Positions 1 through 7,889 are shown, counted from the first letter of the stretch. The stretch is DNA of 50,051 bases from Streptomyces melanogenes (GCF_014649795.1 NZ_BMTS01000035.1:1-50051), one strand, 5' to 3'. Program-made: numbers and translations. The notes: a model not told the origin generated them from the letters alone.

Positions 1-164
1 CGGGCAACGGCAAGGGGCAGATCTTCGTGAAGGGTGAGGTCATCAAGACCGTGCCCGAGTCGAAGATCGTCGAGACGCTGATCGAGGAGGCGATGAAGAT
101 CGCCGAGCAGATGGAGAAGGACGGCGTGACGTCGGGCGAGCCGCAGGTGTCTGTGGCGGGTTGA
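1..164 (+). CDS. ispG: 4-hydroxy-3-methylbut-2-enyl diphosphate synthase (IspG/GcpE), C-terminal end only
   Basis: This is the last 53 codons of a gene that enters from the left edge; the reading frame starts at base 3 and stops at TGA 162-164. The readable tail starts GNGKGQIFVKGEVIKTV and continues with PESKIVETLIEEA, which I recognise as the end of actinobacterial IspG, the 4Fe-4S enzyme of the non-mevalonate (MEP) isoprenoid pathway. The iron-sulfur cysteines lie outside the window, so the call rests on this tail and on gene order: ispG followed by two acetyltransferases and proS is the usual Streptomyces layout. A long palindromic element follows about 40 bases after the stop. Confidence 0.82.
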   Translation, partial: GNGKGQIFVKGEVIKTVPESKIVETLIEEAMKIAEQMEKDGVTSGEPQVSVAG

Positions 165-205
165 TCCCCCACCCCGCCCCTTCCCGAAACTCTCCGAGGG
201 GTGTC

Positions 206-355
206 GTTCGTCTGCGGACCGTGGATGGCTGGCCGCGCAGTTCCCCGCGCCCCTGAGATGCGCCCCTTCGGGGCGCCCCAGGGGATTGCCGCGGAGCGGC
301 ATTTTTAGGGGCGCGGGGAACTGCGCGAGCAACCCGCCACCGGCCCGCAGACGAG
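206..355. repeat. Long palindromic intergenic element, copy 1
   Basis: Outer arms TTCGTCTGCGG and CCGCAGACGA enclose inner arms GCGCAGTTCCCCGCGCCCC and GGGGCGCGGGGAACTGCGC. The core between them (about 258-302) is itself two small hairpins. The core reappears as its reverse complement in the copy at 3721-3869. It sits directly downstream of ispG and is large enough to fold in mRNA, so it may end or stabilise the ispG transcript. The rest of the 165-427 gap holds no gene that I can support. Confidence 0.8.
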
Positions 356-427
356 CACCGGGCAAGCCGCGTCGGCGCGTCGCCGGGTACAGTGCGGAGA
401 TCAGCAGACCGTATGGTGAGGCCCCTC

Positions 428-1273
428 GTGTTGACGCAGACCACCACCCGGGTCCTCGAACCCGGTGACCTCGGCGCGGCGCTCGCCGTCATGGAGAGCG
501 ATCCGGTCGCCAACGCCTTCGTGGCCTCGCGCGTGCAGGTCGCCGGCCTCGACCCGTGGCGGCTCGGCGGCGAGATGTGGGGCTGGTACGCCGACGGCAA
601 GCTGCGCTCGCTCTGCTACTCCGGCGCCAACCTCGTCCCCATCTGCGCCACCCCCGAAGCCGTCCGCGCCTTCGCGGACCGCGCCCGCCGCACCGGCCGC
701 CGCTGCTCCTCCATCGTCGGCCCGGCCGAGCCGACCGCCCTGCTCTGGAAGCTCCTGGAGCCGCACTGGGGCCCGGCCCGCGACGTCCGTCCGCACCAGC
801 CGCTGATGGTCACCGAGCGGATGCCCGACGACCTGGCCCCCGACCCGTACGTACGCCGGATCCGCAAGGACGAGATGGACGTGATCATGCCCGCGTGCGT
901 GGCCATGTTCACCGAGGAGGTCGGCGTCTCCCCGATGGCGGGCGACGGCGGGCTGCTCTACCAGGCGCGCGTCGCCGAACTCGTCGGCGCCGGGCGCTCG
1001 TTCGCCCGCGTCGAGGACGGCAAGGTCGTCTTCAAGGCCGAGATCGGCGCGGCCACCTCGCGCGCCTGCCAGATCCAGGGCGTCTGGGTCGCCCCCGAGC
1101 ACCGGGGCCAGGGCCTGTCCGTCACCGGCATGGCCGCCGTCCTGCGCTACGCCCTCGCCGACGTCGCCCCCGTCGTCAGCCTCTACGTGAACGACTTCAA
1201 CACGGCGGCACGCGCCTGCTACCGCCGGGTCGGCTTCCGTGAGACGGGGGCTTTCATGAGCGTGCTCTTCTGA
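428..1273 (+). CDS. GNAT-family N-acetyltransferase with N-terminal DUF4081-like domain
   Basis: Predicted to transfer an acetyl group from acetyl-CoA to an unknown substrate in the cytoplasm. The N-terminal half (about 1-140) looks like the DUF4081 domain found ahead of GNAT domains in actinobacteria. The C-terminal half holds the acetyl-CoA pocket region: QIQGVWVAPEHRGQGL matches the V-x-P-x-x-R-G-x-G motif A, and SLYVNDFNTAARACYRRVGF is the usual motif B end. I chose GTG 428 (281 aa) because GGTGAG lies 7 bases upstream; in-frame GTG 392 and ATG 413 would add 12 or 5 residues and have weaker ribosome sites. The gene is followed after 15 bases by a second GNAT gene, suggesting one transcript. 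Substrate cannot be told from sequence. Confidence 0.85.
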   Translation: MLTQTTTRVLEPGDLGAALAVMESDPVANAFVASRVQVAGLDPWRLGGEMWGWYADGKLRSLCYSGANLVPICATPEAVRAFADRARRTGRRCSSIVGPAEPTALLWKLLEPHWGPARDVRPHQPLMVTERMPDDLAPDPYVRRIRKDEMDVIMPACVAMFTEEVGVSPMAGDGGLLYQARVAELVGAGRSFARVEDGKVVFKAEIGAATSRACQIQGVWVAPEHRGQGLSVTGMAAVLRYALADVAPVVSLYVNDFNTAARACYRRVGFRETGAFMSVLF

Positions 1274-1288
1274 CAGTAGGGTGCGGCC

Positions 1289-1855
1289 ATGGCACCTTCC
1301 TTTGGAGCCGGTCCCCGGACGCCCGAGGTGACGGTCGGACCGCTCGACCTCGCCGCCCGCGTGGACGAGGCCCTCGCCGTGCAGGCGGTCGCCTTCGGGC
1401 TCAGCGCGGAGGAGGTCGGCGTGCGCCGCCACATCGTGCTGCGCCACCTCGCCTGCCCCGGCGCGCGCGCCCTGGGCGCCACCACCCCCGACGGAAGCCT
1501 CGTCGGCTTCGTGTACGGGATGCCCAATGACCGCGCGCACTGGTGGTCCACGGTCGTCGAACCGTATCTGCGCCACAACGGCACCGACGCCTGGCTCGAC
1601 GACTCCTTCGTGATCACCGAGCTCCACGTCCACCCCTCCCACCAGGGCCGGGGCGTCGGCCGCGAGCTCATCACCCGGATCACCGACAGCGCGGCCGAGC
1701 CGAGGTCGATCCTCTCCGCGATCGACACGGAGAGCCCGGCGCGGGCGCTGTACCGCGCGCTGGGGTATCTGGACCTCGCGGGCCAGGTCCACTTCCCGAG
1801 CGCGCCACGGCCGTACGCCGTGATGGGCGCGCATCTGCCGCTGCGGCGGCCGTGA
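1289..1855 (+). CDS. GNAT-family N-acetyltransferase
   Basis: A 188-residue single-domain acetyltransferase. The motif A region is ITELHVHPSHQGRGVGREL (the Q/R-x-x-G-x-G/A acetyl-CoA loop) at about residues 110-128, followed by the C-terminal stretch SPARALYRALGYLDL that closes GNAT folds. ATG 1289 lies 15 bases after the previous stop, so the two acetyltransferases are probably co-transcribed and perhaps arose by fusion or splitting of related functions, but their sequences are clearly different. Small-molecule, antibiotic or protein acetylation are all possible; nothing in the sequence picks one. The gene precedes proS by 80 bases, and that gap contains an alternating GC palindrome (CACGCGCGCGTG) followed by a possible -10 hexamer TAACCT (1894-1899). 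Confidence 0.85.
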   Translation: MAPSFGAGPRTPEVTVGPLDLAARVDEALAVQAVAFGLSAEEVGVRRHIVLRHLACPGARALGATTPDGSLVGFVYGMPNDRAHWWSTVVEPYLRHNGTDAWLDDSFVITELHVHPSHQGRGVGRELITRITDSAAEPRSILSAIDTESPARALYRALGYLDLAGQVHFPSAPRPYAVMGAHLPLRRP

Positions 1856-1935
1856 GCCCGTAAACCGATTTCCACGCGCGCGTGGCGCGCGGATAACCTC
1901 CTGACACCACCCGTGTACGTACAGGAGAGATCCCC

Positions 1936-3636
1936 ATGGCAGCCGCCCAGGTCCAGCGCATGTCCCGTCTGATGGTCAAGACACTGCGCGACGACCCGGC
2001 GGACGCGGAGACGCTCAGCCACAAGCTGCTGGTGCGGGCCGGATACGTACGGCGCAACGCGGCCGGGATCTGGACCTGGCTGCCGCTCGGCAAGAAGGTC
2101 CTCGACAACATCTCGAACATCGTGCGCGAGGAGATGGACGCGATCGGCGCCCAGGAGGTGCTGCTCCCGGCCCTGCTGCCCAAGGAGGCGTACGAGGCGA
2201 GCGGGCGCTGGGAGGAGTACGGCGACCTGCTGTTCCGGCTCAAGGACCGCAAGGGCGCGGACTATCTGCTCGGGCCCACCCACGAGGAGATCTTCACCCA
2301 GACCGTCAAGGACCAGTGCACGTCCTACAAGGACCTGCCGGTGATGCTCTACCAGATCCAGACCAAGTACCGCGACGAGGCGCGGCCCCGGTCGGGCGTG
2401 CTGCGCGGGCGCGAGTTCCAGATGAAGGACTCGTACTCGTTCGACACCACGGACGAGGGCCTGGCCGAGTCGTACGCGCTGCACCGCGAGGCGTACCGGA
2501 AGATCTTCGCGCGCCTCGGGCTCGACTACCGGATCGTTTCGGCGGTGTCGGGGGCGATGGGCGGTTCGGCGTCGGAGGAGTTCCTGGCTCCGGCCGCCGC
2601 CGGTGAGGACACGTTCGTGGACTGCCCGGCGTGCGAGTACGCGGCCAACACGGAGGCGGTGACGTTCGTGGCCGAGGCCGTGGACGCGTCCGGGGTCGGG
2701 CCCGTGGAGGAGCTGGACACGCCGGACACCCCGACGATCGAGTCGCTGGCGGCCCACCTGGGCGTGCCGGCCTCCGCGACCCTCAAGAACCTGCTGGTCA
2801 AGGTGGACGGCGAGATCGTGGCGGTCGGCGTGCCGGGGAACCGCGAGGTGGACCTGGGCAAGCTGGGCGAGCACCTGGCGCCGGCGGTCGTCGAGCTGGT
2901 CACCGCCGAGGACTTCGTGGACCGGCCCGATCTCGTACGCGGGTACGTCGGCCCGCAGGGCCTGGAGAAGGTCCGCTACATCGCCGACCCCCGGGTCGCG
3001 CCGGGGACGGCGTGGGTGACGGGTGCGAACCGTGCGGACACGCACGCGCGCAACGTGGTGTGCGGGCGGGACTTCTCGGTCGACGACTACCTCGACGTGG
3101 TCGTCGTCGAGGAGGGCGACCCGTGCCCCGCGTGCGGCGCGGGCCTCCGGCTCGACCGAGCGATCGAGATCGGGCACATCTTCCAGCTGGGGCGGAAGTA
3201 CGCGGACACGTTCCAGCTCGACGTCCTGGGGCAGCAGGGCAAGCCGGTGCGGGTGACGATGGGCTCGTACGGGATCGGCATCTCGCGGGCCGTGGCCGCG
3301 CTGGCCGAGCAGACGGCCGACGCGGCCGGGCTGTGCTGGCCCGCCGAGGTCGCCCCGGCGGACGTCCACGTCGTCGCGGCGGGCAAGGCGCTGCAGATCG
3401 AGGTGGCGCTGGATGTGGCGGCGCAGCTGGCCGCGGCGGGGCTGCGGGTGCTGGTGGACGACCGGTCGGGGGTGTCGCCGGGGGTCAAGTTCACGGATGC
3501 GGAGCTGCTGGGCGTGCCGAAGATTCTTGTCGCGGGGCGGCGGGCCGGGGAGGGCGTGCTGGAGCTCAAGGACCGGCGGACGGGGGAGCGGGAGGAGCTG
3601 TCTGTGGCGGAAGCGGTCGCTCGTCTGCGGGGTTGA
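1936..3636 (+). CDS. proS: Prolyl-tRNA synthetase, bacterial type with editing domain
   Basis: A class II aminoacyl-tRNA synthetase that charges tRNA-Pro with proline in the cytoplasm. The 566 residues match the long bacterial form. Residues 1-220 carry the catalytic core, with the GPTHEE signature at 113-118 and the RPRSGVLRGREFQMKDSYSF region. An inserted YbaK-like editing domain that removes mischarged alanine lies at about 240-390. The class II motif 3 segment GIGISR is at 446-451, followed by the anticodon-binding domain, which ends at the stop. ATG 1936 is preceded by CAGGAGAG, a strong ribosome site. The gene stands alone: a 1.2-turn gap on the left and a long palindromic element on the right. 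No T-box leader is visible upstream, as expected for proS in this group. Confidence 0.96.
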   Translation: MAAAQVQRMSRLMVKTLRDDPADAETLSHKLLVRAGYVRRNAAGIWTWLPLGKKVLDNISNIVREEMDAIGAQEVLLPALLPKEAYEASGRWEEYGDLLFRLKDRKGADYLLGPTHEEIFTQTVKDQCTSYKDLPVMLYQIQTKYRDEARPRSGVLRGREFQMKDSYSFDTTDEGLAESYALHREAYRKIFARLGLDYRIVSAVSGAMGGSASEEFLAPAAAGEDTFVDCPACEYAANTEAVTFVAEAVDASGVGPVEELDTPDTPTIESLAAHLGVPASATLKNLLVKVDGEIVAVGVPGNREVDLGKLGEHLAPAVVELVTAEDFVDRPDLVRGYVGPQGLEKVRYIADPRVAPGTAWVTGANRADTHARNVVCGRDFSVDDYLDVVVVEEGDPCPACGAGLRLDRAIEIGHIFQLGRKYADTFQLDVLGQQGKPVRVTMGSYGIGISRAVAALAEQTADAAGLCWPAEVAPADVHVVAAGKALQIEVALDVAAQLAAAGLRVLVDDRSGVSPGVKFTDAELLGVPKILVAGRRAGEGVLELKDRRTGEREELSVAEAVARLRG

Positions 3637-3720
3637 GCCCCCACCCCGCCCCTTCCCTAAACCCTCCGGGGGTGGAGGTGGCGCTCCCGGGGGCTGCGCC
3701 CCCGGACCCCGGGGTCTGCG

Positions 3721-3869
3721 TTCGTCTGCGGGCCGTCCCCAACTGGTCGCGCAGTTCCCCGCGCCCCTTAGATGCCGCTGCGCGGCAATCCCCTGGGGGC
3801 GCCCCGCAGGGGCGCATCTCAGGGGCGCGGGGAACTGCGCGACCAGCCCGCCACCCACCCGCAGACGAA
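3721..3869. repeat. Long palindromic intergenic element, copy 2 (inverted relative to copy 1)
   Basis: Same architecture as the element at 206-355: outer TTCGTCTGCGG / CCGCAGACGAA, inner GCGCAGTTCCCCGCGCCCC / GGGGCGCGGGGAACTGCGC. The core here reads as the reverse complement of the copy 1 core, with only a few differences. It lies between the 3' ends of proS (rightward) and the kinase-like gene (leftward), so it can serve as a fold at the end of both transcripts. Confidence 0.8.
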
Positions 3870-3880
3870 GCTGCCCGCCC

Positions 3881-4777
3881 CTACAACCAGCCCGCGAACT
3901 CCAGCAGCAGTTCTGACTCCTGGGTGCGGCCCGCCGTTCGGGCGCGTAGGCCGGACTCCACCGCGCGGAACAGGGTCCAGCCGTGCAGTCGCGCCGGGTC
4001 GACATCCAGCGCGTCCGCCAGTTTGTTCACCCGGCGGCGGGCCAGCGCCGCGCCGCTCGGGGCCGCGATGAGGTCCTCGACGCGGTCGCGGACCAGGCGG
4101 GCCAGGTCGTAGGCCCGTTCGCCCACCAGGGGCTCTGGGCCGACCGTCAGCCACGGCGAGCGCCCGCCCGAAAGCACCTTGCTCTGGCGGAAGTTGCCGT
4201 GGAGGAGGAACTCCTCCGACGGTGACATCGTCAACTCGGACCGCGCCGCCAGCGCCGCCTCCGCCAGTGGGGCCACGTCCTCCGGCAACTCGCCCCTCAT
4301 CGCCGCCGCCTGACGCTCCGTCCGTTCCGCCACCGACTCGAAACCGTGCGACACCGGCGGCTCCACCCACAGGCGGCGCAGCGTTCCCGCCGCCTCCAGG
4401 AGCGCCTTCGCCTCCGGGAGCGAGCGCAACGACACCTCGGGGTGCAGGCGTTCCAGCAAGAGGGAGTCGGAAGGGGAAGCGTCGAGGAACTGGGTCGCGC
4501 CCCAGCCCTTCCAGTGGGTCAGGGCCGCTCTCTCCAGCTCCGGCCGCGCCTCCGCAGGAGCCAGCTTCAGCGCCGCCGGGGTGCCGTCCGGGCAGCGGAC
4601 GAGGAGGACCAGGGAGCTGCGGCCCCCGGGCGCCTGCACCCGGTCCACCGTCAGGTCGCGCTCCGCGACCGCCGCCTCGGCCAGGGCGGGCAGCTGCCCC
4701 AGCCAGCGTGCCGCGACGTCGTCCCCGTACGTCTCGCCGAGCGCGCGTACCAGCCGCTCAGGCGGTTCGAAAGCCAT
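3881..4777 (-). CDS. Streptomycin 6-kinase-like (APH(6)/hydroxyurea phosphotransferase family) protein, probable pseudokinase
   Basis: 298 residues with the fold markers of the APH(6) family: an ATP-side lysine in ALKLA (K71), a LLHG catalytic-loop start (191-194) and the family segment PLVGERAYDLARLVRDR (216-232). In active members the loop is HGDLHxxN and the later metal site is IDPKPLVG. Here the loop reads HGNFRQSK (193-200), so the catalytic Asp is Asn195 and the metal-binding Asn is Lys200; the second site reads VGPEPLVG, with Gly213 in place of Asp. Three catalytic or metal residues are therefore changed while the fold appears kept, which argues against phosphotransfer and for a binding or regulatory role. 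The ATG at 4777 has no strong ribosome site. The neighbour at 4800-5228 lies 22 bases upstream on the same strand, so this is the last gene of a three-gene leftward unit. Confidence 0.75.
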   Translation of the reverse strand: MAFEPPERLVRALGETYGDDVAARWLGQLPALAEAAVAERDLTVDRVQAPGGRSSLVLLVRCPDGTPAALKLAPAEARPELERAALTHWKGWGATQFLDASPSDSLLLERLHPEVSLRSLPEAKALLEAAGTLRRLWVEPPVSHGFESVAERTERQAAAMRGELPEDVAPLAEAALAARSELTMSPSEEFLLHGNFRQSKVLSGGRSPWLTVGPEPLVGERAYDLARLVRDRVEDLIAAPSGAALARRRVNKLADALDVDPARLHGWTLFRAVESGLRARTAGRTQESELLLEFAGWL

Positions 4778-4799
4778 GCGTGCGTTGTCCCTTGGTCGG

Positions 4800-5228
4800 C
4801 TAACCGGTCGGGCCCGGACGTTCGGCGAGCCCCGGAAAGGCTACGCTGCCGCCCCGCCACCTCCCCGCCCGCACCGCCGCCTCCCGCAGCGCGGCCGCCG
4901 CCTCCCGGCGCAGCGGGCCCTCGGCCGCCCGGACCAGATCGGAGTAGACCCCCGCCACCCGGTCCTCCAGCTCGGCCGCCAGCCGCACCGCGGCCGCCGC
5001 GTCCGGCACCGGGAACGGCAGCGCGTACGCCGGCGCGGAGGCGACCGGCGCGCCGCCCAGGTCGCGCACGGTCCGGGTGAGCGCGTCACGGCGCGCGCGG
5101 TGGGCCGCGTAAGCCTCCCGGGCCTCCGCCCCGCGCGGCTCGGCGACCCGGCCGCCGAGCACCCCGTACCCGTACACCGCCGCGTGCTCCGCCGCGAGCG
5201 CGGCCTGCGCCGCTTCCAGCGCCGACAT
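4800..5228 (-). CDS. DUF4439 ferritin-like domain protein
   Basis: A 142-residue, all-helical, Ala-rich protein. The N-terminal helix carries LAAEHAAVYGYGVLGGR, the typical start of the DUF4439 ferritin-like family, with Glu and His as possible metal ligands (about residues 14-15); later helices contain further acidic and basic residues. No signal peptide or membrane segment. The ATG at 5228 overlaps the TGA of the upstream lipoprotein gene by one base (TGATG), so the two are translationally coupled and probably work together. The family has no firmly known role; metal binding is inferred from the fold and is not shown by a complete ferroxidase site. Confidence 0.72.
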   Translation of the reverse strand: MSALEAAQAALAAEHAAVYGYGVLGGRVAEPRGAEAREAYAAHRARRDALTRTVRDLGGAPVASAPAYALPFPVPDAAAAVRLAAELEDRVAGVYSDLVRAAEGPLRREAAAALREAAVRAGRWRGGSVAFPGLAERPGPTG

Positions 5229-5734
5229 CAGCTGCCCTCCCGCCGGGTCAGCAGATACGCGTGGACCGCGCCCGCCGCCGCGACCGAGGCCAGCAGCCGG
5301 GCGAGCTCGGGGGGCGCCTCGGCGAGCGCCGCCGTGTGGGCATCCGAGGTCTGGCGGGCCGTCGCGGCCAGTGCGCGCAGCGCCTCGGCGGGGTCGTCGG
5401 GGATGGGGGACGGCGGCGGGGAGGCGAGGCGCGCGGGGGCCGCCGCCAGCGCCGTCGCGTGCTGAGCCGCCTCCTCACGCAGGGGCGCGAGCCGCTCCCG
5501 TACCGCCGGATGGCGCAGCGCGACCGCCTCGTACCGGTCGCGCAGCGCGGCGCTCGCCGCCGCGGTGCGCAGCCGCAGGGCGGCCTCGGCCCGGGCCGCG
5601 CGGGCCCGCTCCGCCGCGCCGCCGTCGGTCTGCCGCGACGGGCCGTCCGAGCAGGCGGCGAGCAGTCCGGCGGCGGCCGCGCCGGTCGCCGCGAGGGCGG
5701 CTCTGCGAGAGGTCGGCGTCCTGGTAGCGGGCAC
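5228..5734 (-). CDS. Small secreted lipoprotein of unknown function
   Basis: 168 residues starting at GTG 5734, which has AGGGGAGA just upstream. The start is set by the signal peptide: a twin-arginine-like segment SRRAALAATG, a hydrophobic run, then the lipobox LLAAC with the cysteine near residue 27. The mature part is Ala/Arg/Glu-rich and predicted helical, including EEAAQHATAL, which resembles the ferritin-like helices of the next gene. It is the first gene of the leftward unit, read divergently from rimP across 186 bases. The export signal is clear; function is unknown. A helical partner or membrane anchor for the DUF4439 protein is a reasonable guess. Confidence 0.7.
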   Translation of the reverse strand: MPATRTPTSRRAALAATGAAAAGLLAACSDGPSRQTDGGAAERARAARAEAALRLRTAAASAALRDRYEAVALRHPAVRERLAPLREEAAQHATALAAAPARLASPPPSPIPDDPAEALRALAATARQTSDAHTAALAEAPPELARLLASVAAAGAVHAYLLTRREGS

Positions 5735-5920
5735 GTCTGTCTCCCCTGTGGGCTCCGGGCCCGGGGGCCGCCAAGTGATCACCGCAGGCGAGCGTACCCG
5801 CGCCCCGCTCCGGGTGGACGGCAACACCCCCCGGGACCGGATACCCTTTGACCTGACGGCGCAGACGTATGCCGTACGCGACGATCCCACAACAGCACAC
5901 GCGGCCGAGGAGTCACCCGG

Positions 5921-6418
5921 ATGAGCACGACCCAGAGCGAGAGGCTGCGCGGACTGCTGGAACCGCTCGTCAGCGCGAAGGATCTCGATCTCGAGGAGAT
6001 CGAGGTGTCCCGGGCCGGCCGCCGCCGCATGCTGCGCATCGTCGTCGACTCCGACGAGGGCGTGGAGCTGGACACCTGTGCCGAGCTGAGCCGGGCCGTC
6101 TCCGACGCGCTCGACGAGAGCGACGTCATGGGTGACGAGGAGTACGTCCTCGAAGTCACCTCCCCCGGTGCCGAGCGCCCGCTCTCCGAGCTGCGCCACT
6201 ACGTGCGCGCCATCGGGCGGCTCGCCCGGTTCACCCTCGCCGAGGGCGGCGAGCTGGTCGCGCGGATCCTGGGCGCCGACGAGGACGGGCTGGACCTGGA
6301 AGTGCCGGGCGTGAAGGGCCGCAAGGCCACCGCCCGCCGGATCGCGTACGCCGACATCGCCAAGGCGCGTGTCGAAATCGAGTTCAACCGCAAGGACAAG
6401 AAGGAAGAGGAGGCGTAG
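5921..6418 (+). CDS. rimP: Ribosome maturation factor RimP
   Basis: 165 residues. RimP binds the small subunit during assembly and helps 30S maturation in the cytoplasm. The N-terminal domain carries LEEIEVSRAGRRRMLRIVVD and the hallmark stretch EYVLEVTSPGAERPL; the C-terminal SH3-like domain follows from about residue 90. ATG 5921 has GAGGAG 8 bases upstream. It heads the rimP-nusA-ylxR-infB-ylxP-rbfA-truB operon: nusA begins 2 bases after its stop. Upstream, TTGACC at 5848-5853 could be a -35 element, but I see no convincing -10 at normal spacing. The extreme C terminus is a charged Lys/Glu tail. Confidence 0.93.
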   Translation: MSTTQSERLRGLLEPLVSAKDLDLEEIEVSRAGRRRMLRIVVDSDEGVELDTCAELSRAVSDALDESDVMGDEEYVLEVTSPGAERPLSELRHYVRAIGRLARFTLAEGGELVARILGADEDGLDLEVPGVKGRKATARRIAYADIAKARVEIEFNRKDKKEEEA

Positions 6419-6420
6419 CC

Positions 6421-7413
6421 ATGGACATCGACATGAGTGCCCTGCGGGGTTTGGTACGGGAGAAGGAGATCTCCTTCGACCTGCTGGTCGAGGCCATCGA
6501 GTCGGCCCTCCTCATCGCCTACCACCGCACCGAGGGAAGCTTCCGCCGCGCGCGCGTCAAGCTCGACCGCGAGAACGGCCATGTGACCGTGTGGGCGAAG
6601 GAAGACCCGGCCGACCTGGAAGAGGGCCAGGAGGCCAAGGAATTCGACGACACCCCGACCGGCTTCGGCCGGATCGCCGCCACCACCGCCAAGCAGGTCA
6701 TCCTGCAGCGGCTGCGCGACGCCGAGGACGACATCACCTTCGGTGAGTTCGCCGGGCGCGAGGGCGACGTGATCACCGGTGTCGTGCAGCAGGGCAAGGA
6801 CCCGAAGAACGTCCTGGTCGACATCGGCAAGATGGAGGCCATGCTCCCCGTGCAGGAGCAGGTCCCGGGCGAGGAGTACACCCACGGACTGCGCCTTCGT
6901 ACGTACGTCGTACGGGTGGCGAAGGGCGTGCGAGGTCCCTCGGTGACGCTCTCGCGCACCCACCCCAATCTGGTGAAGAAGCTCTTCGCCCTGGAGGTGC
7001 CGGAGATCGCGGACGGCTCGGTGGAGATCTCCGCTATCGCCCGTGAGGCCGGTCACCGTACGAAGATCGCGGTGCGCTCGACCCGCAGCGGTCTGAACGC
7101 CAAGGGCGCCTGCATCGGCCCGATGGGCGGCCGGGTGCGCAACGTCATGGCCGAGCTGCACGGCGAGAAGATCGACATCGTCGACTGGTCGGACGACCCG
7201 GCCGAGATGGTGGCCAACGCGCTCTCCCCGGCCCGGGTCTCCCGGGTCGAGGTGGTCGACCTCGCGGCCCGCTCCGCGCGGGTGACCGTGCCCGACTACC
7301 AGCTCTCGCTCGCCATCGGCAAGGAGGGCCAGAACGCCCGGCTCGCCGCGCGGCTCACCGGCTGGCGCATCGACATCCGGCCGGACACGGAGCAGCCCTC
7401 CGAGCAGGACTGA
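6421..7413 (+). CDS. nusA: Transcription termination/antitermination factor NusA
   Basis: 330 residues, the short actinobacterial form. It binds RNA polymerase during elongation and affects pausing, termination and rRNA antitermination. In order: the N-terminal polymerase-binding domain (about 1-115); an S1 domain with GDVITGVVQQGKDPKNVLVD (about 115-185); and two KH domains, with IGPMGGRVRNVMAELHGEKI and IGKEGQNARLAARLTGWRI as the paired KH loops. It lacks the acidic C-terminal repeats of E. coli NusA, as is usual here. ATG 6421 starts 2 bases after the rimP stop, with GAGGAGG overlapping the end of rimP, so translation is coupled. A stable hairpin follows the stop. Confidence 0.95.
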   Translation: MDIDMSALRGLVREKEISFDLLVEAIESALLIAYHRTEGSFRRARVKLDRENGHVTVWAKEDPADLEEGQEAKEFDDTPTGFGRIAATTAKQVILQRLRDAEDDITFGEFAGREGDVITGVVQQGKDPKNVLVDIGKMEAMLPVQEQVPGEEYTHGLRLRTYVVRVAKGVRGPSVTLSRTHPNLVKKLFALEVPEIADGSVEISAIAREAGHRTKIAVRSTRSGLNAKGACIGPMGGRVRNVMAELHGEKIDIVDWSDDPAEMVANALSPARVSRVEVVDLAARSARVTVPDYQLSLAIGKEGQNARLAARLTGWRIDIRPDTEQPSEQD

Positions 7414-7420
7414 ACAGACG

Positions 7421-7456
7421 GCCACGGGGTCCGGGAATAGCACCGGGCCCCGTGGC
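7421..7456 (+). terminator. Hairpin between nusA and ylxR (attenuator or partial terminator)
   Basis: GCCACGGGGTCCGG (7421-7434) pairs with CCGGGCCCCGTGGC (7443-7456) across an 8-base loop, with one wobble. Only a weak T-rich stretch follows, and ylxR/infB lie downstream in the same direction, so partial termination or processing is more likely than a full stop. Confidence 0.6.
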
Positions 7457-7544
7457 TGTTGCCGTCATGGCGATCTTTTAGGACAACGGCCGTTCGATTT
7501 TTGCCCCAAAGGGGTGAGGTCGGTACGGGGAGGTAGACTTAAAC

Positions 7545-7823
7545 GTGTCTGGCCGGACGCATGCCCGCGCATGCCCTGAGCGCACCTGTGTGGGGTGCCG
7601 GGAGCGAGCGGCCAAGACCGATTTGCTGCGCATCGTGGAGGTCGAGGGCGCTTGCGTCCCCGATCCTCGCGGTACGCTGCCCGGCCGGGGTGCGTACGTT
7701 CACCCCGCCTCGCTCTGTCTCGACCTGGCGGTCCGCCGCCGGGCACTCTCCCGGGCCTTCAAGGTCAAGGAGCCGCTGGACAGCGAGGCCGTGCGTCAGC
7801 ACGTCGAGCAGGCAGCACCGTAA
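7545..7823 (+). CDS. ylxR: YlxR family RNA-binding protein (DUF448; RnpM-like)
   Basis: 92 residues, with the family signature CVGCRERAAKTDLLRI near the N terminus and LPGRGAYVH in the middle (the GRGA[YW] RNA-binding loop). The YlxR family sits between nusA and infB in many Gram-positive bacteria; the Bacillus member is known to bind and modulate RNase P, so a role in tRNA or RNA maturation is likely but not proven here. The start is GTG 7545, preceded by GGGGAGGT. The 131-base gap from nusA holds the 7421-7456 hairpin and a CCCCAAAGGGG mini-palindrome; the gap to infB holds an 11-base triple repeat. Confidence 0.88.
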   Translation: MSGRTHARACPERTCVGCRERAAKTDLLRIVEVEGACVPDPRGTLPGRGAYVHPASLCLDLAVRRRALSRAFKVKEPLDSEAVRQHVEQAAP

Positions 7824-7889
7824 GAAGAAGTACGGCACGGAACACCGTGCGGTCAGGTACCTCGCGAGTTGGAAGTAGGTCGAGATTGC

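Noticed and set aside
1219..4005. 928-residue reverse open frame over the second GNAT gene and proS
   Set aside because: Lies antisense to proS, spans an intergenic palindrome, and shows no family motif.
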